Positions 1 to 7,802 of a DNA stretch of 17,513 nt are shown here, piece by piece. The DNA lies in assembly GCA_013287235.1 (NCBI GenBank), contig JABDEF010000024.1, positions 1-17,513 of the forward strand, given 5' to 3'. The DNA is from Gammaproteobacteria bacterium. Lineage in GTDB: Bacteria > Pseudomonadota > Gammaproteobacteria > DSM-16500. The position numbers were made by a program, and so were the translations under genes. The notes beneath the pieces were generated by a model. That model did not search any database and was not told the DNA's origin. It saw only the letters and a program-made list of their open reading frames with translations. Within the stretch, counting starts at the first letter, position 1, and the number at the start of each line of letters is the position of its first letter.

Positions 1-40
1 GCGTAGAATTACCAATCACATAATATCTCGCTCCAGACAT
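1..40 (-). CDS. 5' end of the next tra-operon gene (partial)
   Basis: An ATG at 38-40 lies just past the traD stop (42-44) and opens a frame that runs off the window edge, giving MSGARYYVIGNST. A GAGGTG ribosome site formed by the last traD codons precedes it at 3 to 4 bases, which is close but typical of coupled genes. In F-like operons a relaxase (TraI) often follows traD, so this could be its start, but 13 residues are too few to assign it. The reading frame is seen; the identity is open. Confidence 0.45.
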   Translation of the reverse strand, partial: MSGARYYVIGNST

Positions 41-41
41 T

Positions 42-1766
42 TTACACCTCATTTATATTTTTATAAATAAACGGCATTGAAATTTTCGAGTGTATTTTAT
101 AATTTAATTTGACTTTAGTCACCGGTAAATTTCCCGGTAAACGAATAAACGCCTCAAGATCATTCAAATGCATAACCTCCGATGCACTAATAATTTGTTG
201 TTTGAATCGCTGATTGGTGATGGATATCCCAGAACGCATGGCACTTTCACTATACGAAACATTTTCTTTCATTTCTTCCGTCTCACTCTCCCCTAATTCT
301 TTAGATGCCCACTGCGCAGTCTCAAATGAAGGATCTCTAAAAAAGATGCGAGTATTGCAGAGATTTGAAATTTCTTCAGCCGCATGAATTCCATAAATTT
401 TTCGAAGCTGAGATATGCTCTGCATGCCCGCGACCAAGCAACCGCCGAATTTGCGCGCTTCAGCAAATGCCTCGGGTAAATAGGGCAAACGTTGTAAGCT
501 CGGTAATTCATCAAAAATAATCCATATCCTACGAGTATGAGATGGCGTTAAACTCATCAAAGCGTTCGCGGCGATATCTAGCCACATGGAAATCAAAGGT
601 TTCAGGGTTTCATGCCGGTCTGAAATGGAACTGATAAATAACCAATTCCTTTGAGTGTCATCTTGTATCCAGCGTCGAATCGAAAATTTATTTGGTTCAT
701 CAACCACATACTGAAGACTTTTAATGTAGGTTGTCAGAACTGATTTGATTGAAATTGCTGTTTTTTCAGCTTTATCAGATACCAGTGTCTCTGCTTCTGT
801 ACCCTTTAAAAATACCCCTAACGCTTGCAAATCCATGGATAATAATGCTTTCAACAATAGATCCATTGATCGATCTGGGCTTGATTTAAGCTGTCTTGCG
901 GCAGATGCAAAAATGGTTCTTGCAGCATTCACCCAGAAAGGATCGGTTCCTCCCTGCGGCATGGGCATTAAAGCGGCTGCTAAACTATCGAAATCTACAT
1001 TGTCCCGGCATTCATCCCATAAATGCCAAGGTGTTGTTCTTTTATCGAGTGGGTTCAACAAAATATCCTGCCCTTCACGATAATAGGTACTCACATAATC
1101 ACATCCCTTATCATAAATAATGGCCTTATCCCCTCGCGCACGAATTTGATCTAGCAATTCACGAATGCAAACCGATTTGCCACTACCGGTTGTACCATGA
1201 ATCAATAGATGCCGGCATTCAAAACCGTTGGGCATCGGTAATCCTGATAATGCAATGTCTGATACATTCTTTGATTTTTGGATGATCTTTTTAACGGTTT
1301 TCCAATTGGCTATTATATCCCCGCGTAATTGCTTGGTTGCCGTCTGCTGCTCACCGCGCTTTCTTAACCAACGATAGATAAAAATAAAAGAGATGCCTGT
1401 TATCACGAACCCACCCATCATTGCCTTGATGCTTTCTGCAGCTACCTCACGAAGCACTTGATGCGCCAGAATGGAATTGATTAAATTTTTTGAAACGACT
1501 TTGATAGTTTCATCCTTTGCAGTGATAAAAAGCTGTGTAGCGTCATGCCGAAAAAACGCTATCACATGTGCTAATACCCATTGCTCTACCACGTAACGTT
1601 GATACGCTGTTATCAATAGACTGTCTAATCCAAGCGTTGTGATAATAAAGATGATAAAACAAAATATTGTTACTCGACTGACGATTTGATTGATCATACG
1701 AAAATTATGTAAAAACGTTTGACCGCCGCGGGTAAAATGTTTGATGGAGGGATCATTAGATTGCAT
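42..1766 (-). CDS. traD: TraD, type IV coupling ATPase of F-type conjugation
   Basis: Inner-membrane coupling protein that brings the relaxosome to the secretion channel. The chosen start at 1766 gives 574 residues; it has AAGGAA about 7 bases upstream and lies 16 bases past the traG stop. The frame is open further up to an ATG at 1862, but that extension overlaps traG. Two membrane segments are visible near residues 29-50 and 115-133, as in TraD and VirD4 proteins. The Walker A motif GTTGSGKS is at about 191-198 and the Walker B motif IWIIFDE at about 414-420, followed by a typical LPYLPEAFAEARKFGG stretch. F TraD has about 717 residues with a long C-terminal tail that binds the relaxosome protein TraM; this one stops soon after the ATPase domain, so the tail is short or absent. 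Assignment as a TraD coupling protein is secure. Confidence 0.95.
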   Translation of the reverse strand: MQSNDPSIKHFTRGGQTFLHNFRMINQIVSRVTIFCFIIFIITTLGLDSLLITAYQRYVVEQWVLAHVIAFFRHDATQLFITAKDETIKVVSKNLINSILAHQVLREVAAESIKAMMGGFVITGISFIFIYRWLRKRGEQQTATKQLRGDIIANWKTVKKIIQKSKNVSDIALSGLPMPNGFECRHLLIHGTTGSGKSVCIRELLDQIRARGDKAIIYDKGCDYVSTYYREGQDILLNPLDKRTTPWHLWDECRDNVDFDSLAAALMPMPQGGTDPFWVNAARTIFASAARQLKSSPDRSMDLLLKALLSMDLQALGVFLKGTEAETLVSDKAEKTAISIKSVLTTYIKSLQYVVDEPNKFSIRRWIQDDTQRNWLFISSISDRHETLKPLISMWLDIAANALMSLTPSHTRRIWIIFDELPSLQRLPYLPEAFAEARKFGGCLVAGMQSISQLRKIYGIHAAEEISNLCNTRIFFRDPSFETAQWASKELGESETEEMKENVSYSESAMRSGISITNQRFKQQIISASEVMHLNDLEAFIRLPGNLPVTKVKLNYKIHSKISMPFIYKNINEV

Positions 1767-1782
1767 AGGTATTTCCTTTTTT

Positions 1783-4539
1783 TTATTCACTTGTATCAAT
1801 TTTTCCATTCCAAAAATCGACAAGTTGGTGGCCGTGCCGAGTAGGATGTTTTTGGTTTTCATGATTTATTTTATCAATTCGATTTTGACTTTCTTCTTGA
1901 ATATGCTGGTGTCCTTGATGAATCACTTGTTCATTTGACTGGATCATCTTTTTCGTCTCTTTTTTAGGGGATTCATCGATTTTAAAATCCGGTGTTAAGT
2001 TTTGTTCCTCTGCCCTATTTAAAACTTTTTCTTTCGAATGATTAAATTCAGAATCTATATTCTTCTCATTTGAATTATTTTTTTGATTTTTTTTATATTC
2101 ACTTTCTACGACATGAGACGATGAAGGTACATTGTTATGATTATTTATTAATTTTGATGTGTATTGTTCACTAAATCTCTCCGCATATTTTTGTGCTGTC
2201 TCAGGATCATGTAATAAAATACTTTCCGCCATTGCATCTCCCATATGACCTTTGCCATTGGTACCTGGTTGTTGAACCAGCCATTCTTTGAAAAGTTGTG
2301 AAAAGTTGCTGTTAATGTTACTCGCGTTTTCTTTGGCTTGCTGGGCTATCTCACGATAACTTTTTGCCGTTTGAAGACTTTGCATCATGTCATGTTTTGC
2401 CGATTTCGCCCGATCGATGGAAGCACCCATGTTGTCCAAGAGCCGCTCGCCTGTTTCATCATTGATTTTTAGACTTTTGTCTTCAACAGCCCGTTGAACG
2501 ACATCCACATTTTTGGAATACCCTGTATCGTTCACAAAATCTTTTGCCTCGGAATAAAGTTTACGATTTTCACTAGATGTAGAATGATCTGCTTCTCGTC
2601 TTCCCGCGAGTGATATGCCTGCAGAAAAAACTCCACCTGGTGTTTGACCACCTAATCCTGCCCGCATATCGCCTGTCACACTGCCTAAGACGCGTGCAGC
2701 ATCGCCGTAAGACATATTGTGATCCTCAGCAAACCGTTCCGTTAATCGTTGAATATTATTTAAAGCCGTTGCTGTTGTTGCATTGGTACTGACAGACCAA
2801 TTCGATCCCGATCCTTTTGAATGTCCCATATGAAGACTCAGCTCTGCTGCTTGCCTTGAAGTTGCTGAAGTCGCCTCACTGAAAGCCATTCCTTCTTGAT
2901 GCGCGTGCGTTGTCGCGATTTCTCCTTGTTGCGTTGCTGTTTGGCGAATCGATTTAGCGACCATGACATTCGTGCCTAAATTCGATATGGCATTTTGAGT
3001 ATTCATCACTGTACTTCCATCAGGCATGGCTGTATTTGTTGAACCGCCAGGAAGAAGACCCGTAAACATGCCTGAACTATACCGTCCGCTTGTATCAAAA
3101 TGGTTGGCAGAAGTATTAAAAGAACTATGATTACCAAAATTGGTATTGCCTAAGCTCATATTCCCCGTAACTGCTTCTTGCGCTGCAGCGCCGCCTGCTG
3201 ATTGCGTCACGCCATTCACATATTGGGATAACTGCGTAAATGTACCCGCCATACCACGTGCAAGTCCTGCCGATAAAAAAGGCACAGATAATGTCAAATA
3301 TCCTGCGAGTCCCGCAATATCTGAATTAATTTGTAAAAGGCCAGGGATCGCTTTAAGCGTTAAAGCACCACCTGTGGCAGCGGTACTATTCACCACCGCA
3401 TAATAAGAAACTAATAAGTTGATGACAGCATAGAGGGGTGCCCATAGTTGAATCCACAGTAAAGTAAAAATATAGTTTTTTAAAATAAGCCAACCAAAAG
3501 GGAAAACCGAAAGCAACACAATAAAAATAAACGAGCCGTACATAATGGCCTCAAATGCATTTTTCATTAAAGGTAACCAATATGCTGCCATATCACCCAT
3601 TGTTTGGTTGGTCAGACGTTTTTGCTCTTGTGCACGCGTAAAAGCATAGGATTCCATGGCAGCAGAAGCATTGAGCGTTCCATCTTTTCGTATCACACCA
3701 CGTTGAATAGCATTGGCCATTAACTGTTGCTTCATAATCTCAGCCCCCTCTTCGGATACGCTGGTTAAATAACCATAGCCGATTTTTAATTTTGTGAAGA
3801 GTGTAGCTTTCGCATTTTTATCATTGGGAAATATTCTTGCGGCATATTGACTTCCCGATGAATCAAGTGCCTCTGCCCAATCCTGATTGATGTTTTTAGC
3901 ACCCTCCTTGCAAACGGTCACTACATCGTTATACAAAAATGCACGTGCAGATGATGTATTAGAAGAAACAAATTTCCAGAGTTTTGTGGCGTTCACTAAA
4001 TCATTAATCGTATAACGATTCAATAAAATGTCATAGAAAACACATTGGTCGATAAACGATTGTAAATTTTTGTCAAAAGTTGCATCGGTAATTTCAAATT
4101 GGCTTGCTTCAGTCACTAATCGTGAAGCAAAAACGAGACCCGTTTGACGATAACGCAAATCATCGGGCATGCTGAAATTCATTTCAGTCAATTGCGTTAA
4201 TGCATCGCCAATGGCACTTGTATAGCTCGCAAGGGCCGCTAGGCCTAATGGCACATTGTCAACCGAATCATGCCACTGATTGACACGGTCAATGATTTCA
4301 ACCGATGTTTTTGGGGTAAATAATACAAAAACCGCAATATAATAAAGTCCAAACCATTTGACCATCACCATCAAGTCGCGTTGCATGATAAAACTGAAAA
4401 TAACGGTCGTCCCTGCCAGTAATAATGCTAACTTAATGAGCGTGTTAAAATCACTGGTGCCAAAGCTTGTGACGATAGCATTGAAATATTCACGGAATAC
4501 TTCGCCGTTACCATAAACTATAATTGGCAATGTGCTCAT
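1783..4539 (-). CDS. traG: TraG, mating-pair stabilisation and pilus assembly protein
   Basis: A 918-residue inner-membrane protein, close to the roughly 938 residues of F TraG. The N-terminal half has hydrophobic segments near residues 33-52, 60-76, 335-355, 360-382 and 405-428, matching the TraG N-terminal domain that works in pilus assembly. The rest is a long polar, Gly/Ser/Thr/Asn-rich and then helical region, expected to lie in the periplasm. In F this part acts in mating-pair stabilisation and, with TraS, in entry exclusion. The last 100 residues or so are a low-complexity run rich in Asn, Gln, Lys, Glu and His, which is less conserved. The ATG at 4539 has only a modest AAGG site 9 to 10 bases upstream. 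Its first bases overlap the TGA of an open frame that runs antisense through the neighbouring toxin-antitoxin module. It is followed by traD. Confidence 0.95.
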   Translation of the reverse strand: MSTLPIIVYGNGEVFREYFNAIVTSFGTSDFNTLIKLALLLAGTTVIFSFIMQRDLMVMVKWFGLYYIAVFVLFTPKTSVEIIDRVNQWHDSVDNVPLGLAALASYTSAIGDALTQLTEMNFSMPDDLRYRQTGLVFASRLVTEASQFEITDATFDKNLQSFIDQCVFYDILLNRYTINDLVNATKLWKFVSSNTSSARAFLYNDVVTVCKEGAKNINQDWAEALDSSGSQYAARIFPNDKNAKATLFTKLKIGYGYLTSVSEEGAEIMKQQLMANAIQRGVIRKDGTLNASAAMESYAFTRAQEQKRLTNQTMGDMAAYWLPLMKNAFEAIMYGSFIFIVLLSVFPFGWLILKNYIFTLLWIQLWAPLYAVINLLVSYYAVVNSTAATGGALTLKAIPGLLQINSDIAGLAGYLTLSVPFLSAGLARGMAGTFTQLSQYVNGVTQSAGGAAAQEAVTGNMSLGNTNFGNHSSFNTSANHFDTSGRYSSGMFTGLLPGGSTNTAMPDGSTVMNTQNAISNLGTNVMVAKSIRQTATQQGEIATTHAHQEGMAFSEATSATSRQAAELSLHMGHSKGSGSNWSVSTNATTATALNNIQRLTERFAEDHNMSYGDAARVLGSVTGDMRAGLGGQTPGGVFSAGISLAGRREADHSTSSENRKLYSEAKDFVNDTGYSKNVDVVQRAVEDKSLKINDETGERLLDNMGASIDRAKSAKHDMMQSLQTAKSYREIAQQAKENASNINSNFSQLFKEWLVQQPGTNGKGHMGDAMAESILLHDPETAQKYAERFSEQYTSKLINNHNNVPSSSHVVESEYKKNQKNNSNEKNIDSEFNHSKEKVLNRAEEQNLTPDFKIDESPKKETKKMIQSNEQVIHQGHQHIQEESQNRIDKINHENQKHPTRHGHQLVDFWNGKIDTSE

Positions 4540-4573
4540 TTTAATAGCCTTATAAAAATATATACATAATGAT

Positions 4574-4602
4574 TTGCAATAAATACTATTTTGTAGTACA
4601 CT
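4574..4602 (+). promoter_or_regulatory. Candidate promoter of the RHH-Doc module
   Basis: TTGCAA (4574-4579) and TACACT (4597-4602) are 17 bases apart and lie just upstream of the antitoxin gene. Each matches the sigma-70 consensus at four of six bases. A second possible -10, TATAGT at 4602-4607, overlaps but has a poor -35 partner. The elements also overlap the inverted repeats of the candidate operator. This is a motif reading only. Confidence 0.4.
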
Positions 4603-4609
4603 ATAGTAT
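4583..4609 (+). promoter_or_regulatory. Candidate operator of the RHH antitoxin
   Basis: ATACTAT (4583-4589) and ATAGTAT (4603-4609) form a 7-base inverted repeat. Between and across them are further TAGT and ACTA half-sites (4594-4597 and 4600-4603). Ribbon-helix-helix antitoxins commonly bind short repeated half-sites over their own promoter, and these overlap the proposed -10. Autoregulation is inferred from this layout. Confidence 0.45.
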
Positions 4610-4631
4610 ATGAAACAAATGAGGTATGATT

Positions 4632-4889
4632 ATGCGAGCAACTCACCAAAAGGGAAAAACAACGAGTATTCGACTGGATACAGACTTGAATGTCTCTATC
4701 CATGATTGGCTTGAACACAATCCAGATTTCAACTTGTCTCGACTGGTCAATATGGCCGTAAGAAAATTTATTACGACCAAACAGGTCTTGCAAGCCGTTG
4801 AAACGGTTCCCGCATCTAAAAAAGATGTTCAAGTATCGGTTAAAAAAATGATGAAAAAACATGCTCATATGTTGGAGAAATTGAAGTAA
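4632..4889 (+). CDS. Ribbon-helix-helix antitoxin of a Doc-type module
   Basis: An 85-residue protein encoded opposite to the tra genes. The segment TTSIRLDTDLNVSIHDWLEH at about residues 10-29, followed by NLSRLVNMAVRKFI, has the strand-helix-helix pattern of ribbon-helix-helix DNA-binding proteins. The lysine-rich C-terminal helix (about 65-85) would be the part that binds and blocks the toxin. I chose the ATG at 4632 because GAGGT (4621-4625) lies 6 bases before it; the ATG at 4626 directly abuts GAGGT and is a poor start. The toxin ATG follows the stop with no gap. Phd is the best-known Doc partner and is not a ribbon-helix-helix protein, so this is a mixed pairing. The gene contains no TTA, CTA or TCA codon. 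Confidence 0.8.
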   Translation: MRATHQKGKTTSIRLDTDLNVSIHDWLEHNPDFNLSRLVNMAVRKFITTKQVLQAVETVPASKKDVQVSVKKMMKKHAHMLEKLK

Positions 4890-5309
4890 ATGCGAAAAAA
4901 TAAAGTTCAAATTTTGACTATTGAGCACGTCATCGATATCAATAAACAAATTGTTTCTCAACAAAAGCAAAAACATGTTTGTTTGAATGAAGAAAAGATC
5001 GATAGCGCACTCGCTGCTGCTTTTTATCCGGGCGATTATCCCTTTCGTTACGGAGGCATCGCAAAAGTTGCCGGTGCGCTTTGCTATTTTTTGACAAAAG
5101 CACACGCATTTCTGGATGGAAATAAACGTACCGCAGGTATTTCTGCAACAGTTTTTATGGGGTTGAACGGCTATCAGTTGGTTTATCCTTGGAATATTAA
5201 AAAAGATACGAATCAATTTGCTGAAATCATCGATCAAGCTGCAGCAAACCATGTCAGTAAAGATGAACTGATCGAATGGTTCGACCGACATAAAAAAGCA
5301 AGCAAATAA
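4890..5309 (+). CDS. doc: Doc/Fic-family toxin
   Basis: A 139-residue protein with the Doc active-site motif HAFLDGNKRTA at residues 72-82. It has His72, Phe74, Asp76, Asn78, Lys79 and Arg80, which fits the Doc form HxFx(D/N)xNKR. In P1 Doc this form supports phosphorylation of EF-Tu, which stops translation; classic Fic proteins carry HPFxxGNGR and transfer AMP. The upstream helix with YGGIAKVAGALCYFLTKAHAF is also Doc-like. The ATG directly follows the antitoxin stop, so the genes are coupled. The stop at 5309 is 13 bases from the end of the 97-residue gene on the other strand, and I see no terminator hairpin between. All motif residues are present, so the toxin looks intact. Its nine leucine codons avoid TTA and CTA. 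Confidence 0.9.
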   Translation: MRKNKVQILTIEHVIDINKQIVSQQKQKHVCLNEEKIDSALAAAFYPGDYPFRYGGIAKVAGALCYFLTKAHAFLDGNKRTAGISATVFMGLNGYQLVYPWNIKKDTNQFAEIIDQAAANHVSKDELIEWFDRHKKASK

Positions 5310-5322
5310 ATTCATTCTATCA

Positions 5323-5616
5323 TCATTCTCCCAACTTTTTTATTTTATAAAACTTAGTCAATGTCATGACTTTATTTTCCAGCACAGGATAAATAAATGT
5401 GGAAACAGTCATGCCAATACAGAAACTCATAAACCAAACGGAAAAGAATAGACTTAATTGAGTCATAAAATGTGATCCATCATACATTAACTCCCAACCC
5501 GATAAAAATGCAAAAGTTGAGCTATCAAGAAAATGTCTTGCGAATTGTGGATAAAAGCATTGAGTGATAAACCATGTTAAGATTAATGCAATGGTGATGA
5601 TGCGTAACGATTTCAT
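5323..5616 (-). CDS. Small membrane protein between TraH and TraG, unknown function
   Basis: A 97-residue protein with two hydrophobic segments, about residues 5-24 (start of the chain, possibly an uncleaved signal) and about 53-80. The C-terminus is basic (KFYKIKKLGE). A GGAGAG ribosome site lies 6 to 7 bases before the ATG, and the gene starts 27 bases past the traH stop, so it is a genuine operon member. I do not recognise a family; F has no such gene between traH and traG. It is probably a small inner-membrane accessory of the transfer apparatus. Seven of its 11 leucine codons are TTA or CTA, which is a useful baseline for the operon. The Doc module lies immediately downstream on the opposite strand. 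Confidence 0.8.
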   Translation of the reverse strand: MKSLRIITIALILTWFITQCFYPQFARHFLDSSTFAFLSGWELMYDGSHFMTQLSLFFSVWFMSFCIGMTVSTFIYPVLENKVMTLTKFYKIKKLGE

Positions 5617-5643
5617 ATTTTCTCTCCAATGTAATGAATAAAA

Positions 5644-7053
5644 TTATTTCAATCCTCTCGCCCAAGACAAAGTACTTGAAAGCTCACTCGATAAATCTGC
5701 TGCTAACATGCGTTCTAAGACTTGGGTTTGTTCGATAATTTGAGTATATTGTGCCAATTGTTGATAAGCACTTCCTTGTTTTTTGCGTAAATCCGATAGC
5801 TCTCTTTCAATACTCGGAGTCAACTCATTCAATATTTCATCAGGATATGGAAGAGTTTGGATAGCATTTCTCACGATATTTAAGCTTTCATGTAAATATT
5901 GAAAAAGAATATCCATTGCAATTACATCGGCGTAACCTGTAACATCAATAACTGATTTATCCTTCTGAAAAGCGGAAGTGACATTTAGCATTTTATAAAT
6001 CGGTAAACTGGTTGATTGTAGTAATCCGATTTCTTCTTCATTGAGTGGCTGATCATCCAAAATTTTATTCACAATATTGCTTAAAATTTTAGTCACCCGT
6101 GAACTAAAGGCATGTTCACTTGAAATAGAGATTTCCACTTGTTTTGGATGTAAACATCCATCCACATCCGTCGTGTCGCATTGGTAAATTTTAGCCTTGT
6201 TACCATACAATAAAGCAGTCAAAATATCGTTATTTTCAATAAGGGCAGGATACTGTTTATGTTCTATATTAGCATTATCTCCTGATCCATTTTTGTAAAG
6301 AATGACAGTGCCAGAAAGAGACATGAATAATTCAGCAAGCTCTGGATCACTTTTTAGAAATCCAATTTGTTGCGTTGCCTTCCAGACAATATTACCGCTA
6401 TCAATAATCATATTTTTATAATAAGGATTTTGCTTGCCATGGGTCATGGATTCGGTAAACTGACCACCTGCACCACACCCTTGCCGCGCTTGCGCCCAAT
6501 CAGAATAAAATTTTGTGCCCATGCCGACATCTTCACAAATTCTTGTTTGAGCAGCACGATTTTTAGGCCAAGCCCCTCCGACTAATGCTTCAGCCGCTTC
6601 ACATGAGTTAACATTCGCCTGATTTATTGTATTAGCAAGGTTATACATTTTGTTTAGTACATTAGAAATTTCTGGTGTGACTGTTTCCAATGCTAATGTA
6701 AAAGAGTAAGCCGCTGCATTATTTAAAATATTTTTAAAAGTAGCAATTAATTGATCGGAATTGATAAATGAAAAGCCACCGGCATATAAATCAATACCGC
6801 CGCACCCAGAGCGATAACTCGGTAAATCCATTTGAATGATTTGCACATCACGCACAGCATTTCTTGTAAAAATACTGCCGCCAGAATAGAAACCAGCCGA
6901 CTGGCCATGATAAGCGCTCGCACCTGTCACATTAGATGAAAATCCTAGCTTATTAAAATAATCATTTAAATCTTGATTAATCCCTGCATGTGATAAAAAA
7001 TAAAAGAAATTGCCGATTAAAAAAACGCCGTAATAAACAATTTTTTTTATCAT
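5644..7053 (-). CDS. traH: TraH, F-pilus assembly protein
   Basis: A 469-residue exported protein, close to the roughly 458 residues of F TraH. A signal peptide covers about residues 1-23, with a hydrophobic core and likely cleavage after SHA. The following sequence fits TraH along its length: GGSIFTRNAVRDVQIIQMDL, SGCGGIDLYAGGFSFIN, and NSCEAAEALVGG. TraH is a periplasmic and outer-membrane-associated protein needed for pilus assembly, and it interacts with TraF, TraU, TraW and TrbC-family proteins. A helical region near 415-450 is likely coiled coil. The ATG at 7053 overlaps the traF stop as ATGA, so translation is probably coupled. Confidence 0.95.
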   Translation of the reverse strand: MIKKIVYYGVFLIGNFFYFLSHAGINQDLNDYFNKLGFSSNVTGASAYHGQSAGFYSGGSIFTRNAVRDVQIIQMDLPSYRSGCGGIDLYAGGFSFINSDQLIATFKNILNNAAAYSFTLALETVTPEISNVLNKMYNLANTINQANVNSCEAAEALVGGAWPKNRAAQTRICEDVGMGTKFYSDWAQARQGCGAGGQFTESMTHGKQNPYYKNMIIDSGNIVWKATQQIGFLKSDPELAELFMSLSGTVILYKNGSGDNANIEHKQYPALIENNDILTALLYGNKAKIYQCDTTDVDGCLHPKQVEISISSEHAFSSRVTKILSNIVNKILDDQPLNEEEIGLLQSTSLPIYKMLNVTSAFQKDKSVIDVTGYADVIAMDILFQYLHESLNIVRNAIQTLPYPDEILNELTPSIERELSDLRKKQGSAYQQLAQYTQIIEQTQVLERMLAADLSSELSSTLSWARGLK

Positions 7054-7802
7054 GCAGTGTTCCCTTTAAATCGAGTTGCAATATCAAGAATACGTTTTTT
7101 TAAATCGGCTTCACTCATTAATCCATAACTCACAGGATACACCTGATGGGTATAGGGATTGACAGCAAAAAGCGATGGCTCAACCGTGACATGAAAAGTT
7201 TCAGTCTGTCCTTGGTTAATATAAGAATTTGGAAATTCTGGAAGCGATATTCCATCCGTTGTAATGGGAATGACCGGGATAGAAAATCGCTCTGCGAAGC
7301 GTTTAACAATAGGTGCAAACTGCTTGCAATAAGGACAGCTACTTCGATAAAAGAAAAAAAGCCCGCTTTCTTTTCCAAGTGCGTGAATTGCAGCTTCTTC
7401 TTTTAAATTTTCTTGATCAGATTCCACTTGTCTTGCTATATTATTGGTAGGATGAATAAGTGAGTAATCCAGGGATGGATTTTCTAACAAAATTTCTTTC
7501 CAAATATTTGAAAACTTTCCTGATTGCGCCATCAATTGATTTTGTAAATTGAGATACGCTTTCACATTATCATGGGTCGGTTCAATCACGGCTTTATTTA
7601 ATGCGCGTTGAATCGTTGCCTTCACAGCATTCATTCGTTCAATAGGATCAGATGGCGCTGCTGGGGTTTTATCCGGTTCTTCTTCAGTCACAGGATCTTC
7701 ATACCAATGCCAACCCGTCGCATGTTGCTCATAATAGGTTGTATCATTGGCATGAAGTGTAAAACTGAAGAGGATGCAAAATAATAAAATAATATGCTTC
7801 AT
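7050..7802 (-). CDS. traF: TraF, thioredoxin-fold pilus assembly protein with CPYC
   Basis: A 250-residue periplasmic protein with a signal peptide (about 1-18, cleavage near LHA). The C-terminal half is a thioredoxin fold: LFFFYRSSCPYCKQFAPIV has CPYC at 156-159, and VEPSLF near 208-212 has the likely cis-proline (Pro209). TraF belongs to the pilus assembly group with TraH, TraU and TraW. F TraF is described as lacking the CxxC pair, with the redox role in TrbB. Here TraF has CxxC and no TrbB gene is seen in the window, so TraF itself may form or correct disulfides in partners such as TraN and TraU. That role is inferred. The start has GGAG about 9 bases upstream and follows the traN stop directly. 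Confidence 0.93.
   Translation of the reverse strand: MKHIILLFCILFSFTLHANDTTYYEQHATGWHWYEDPVTEEEPDKTPAAPSDPIERMNAVKATIQRALNKAVIEPTHDNVKAYLNLQNQLMAQSGKFSNIWKEILLENPSLDYSLIHPTNNIARQVESDQENLKEEAAIHALGKESGLFFFYRSSCPYCKQFAPIVKRFAERFSIPVIPITTDGISLPEFPNSYINQGQTETFHVTVEPSLFAVNPYTHQVYPVSYGLMSEADLKKRILDIATRFKGNTA

Larger units (their letters stand above)
4536..5315 (-). other. Open bridge frame antisense to the RHH-Doc module
   Basis: A 259-codon frame on the tra-sense strand covers the whole RHH-Doc cassette. It begins 7 bases past the stop of the 97-residue gene, with a GGGAGA element about 11 bases before its ATG. It ends in a TGA that shares bases with the traG ATG (ATGA). The predicted product is rich in Phe, Ile, Cys and Asn and looks like an antisense translation rather than a folded family that I know, so I do not call it a protein gene. 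It is listed because its ends are placed as those of a translationally coupled tra gene would be. Ribosomes could use it to cross the insertion. Confidence 0.3.

Noticed and set aside
1766..1862. A longer TraD beginning at the ATG at 1862.
   Set aside because: It would overlap the coding end of traG by about 80 bases, while the ATG at 1766 has a good ribosome site and normal operon spacing.
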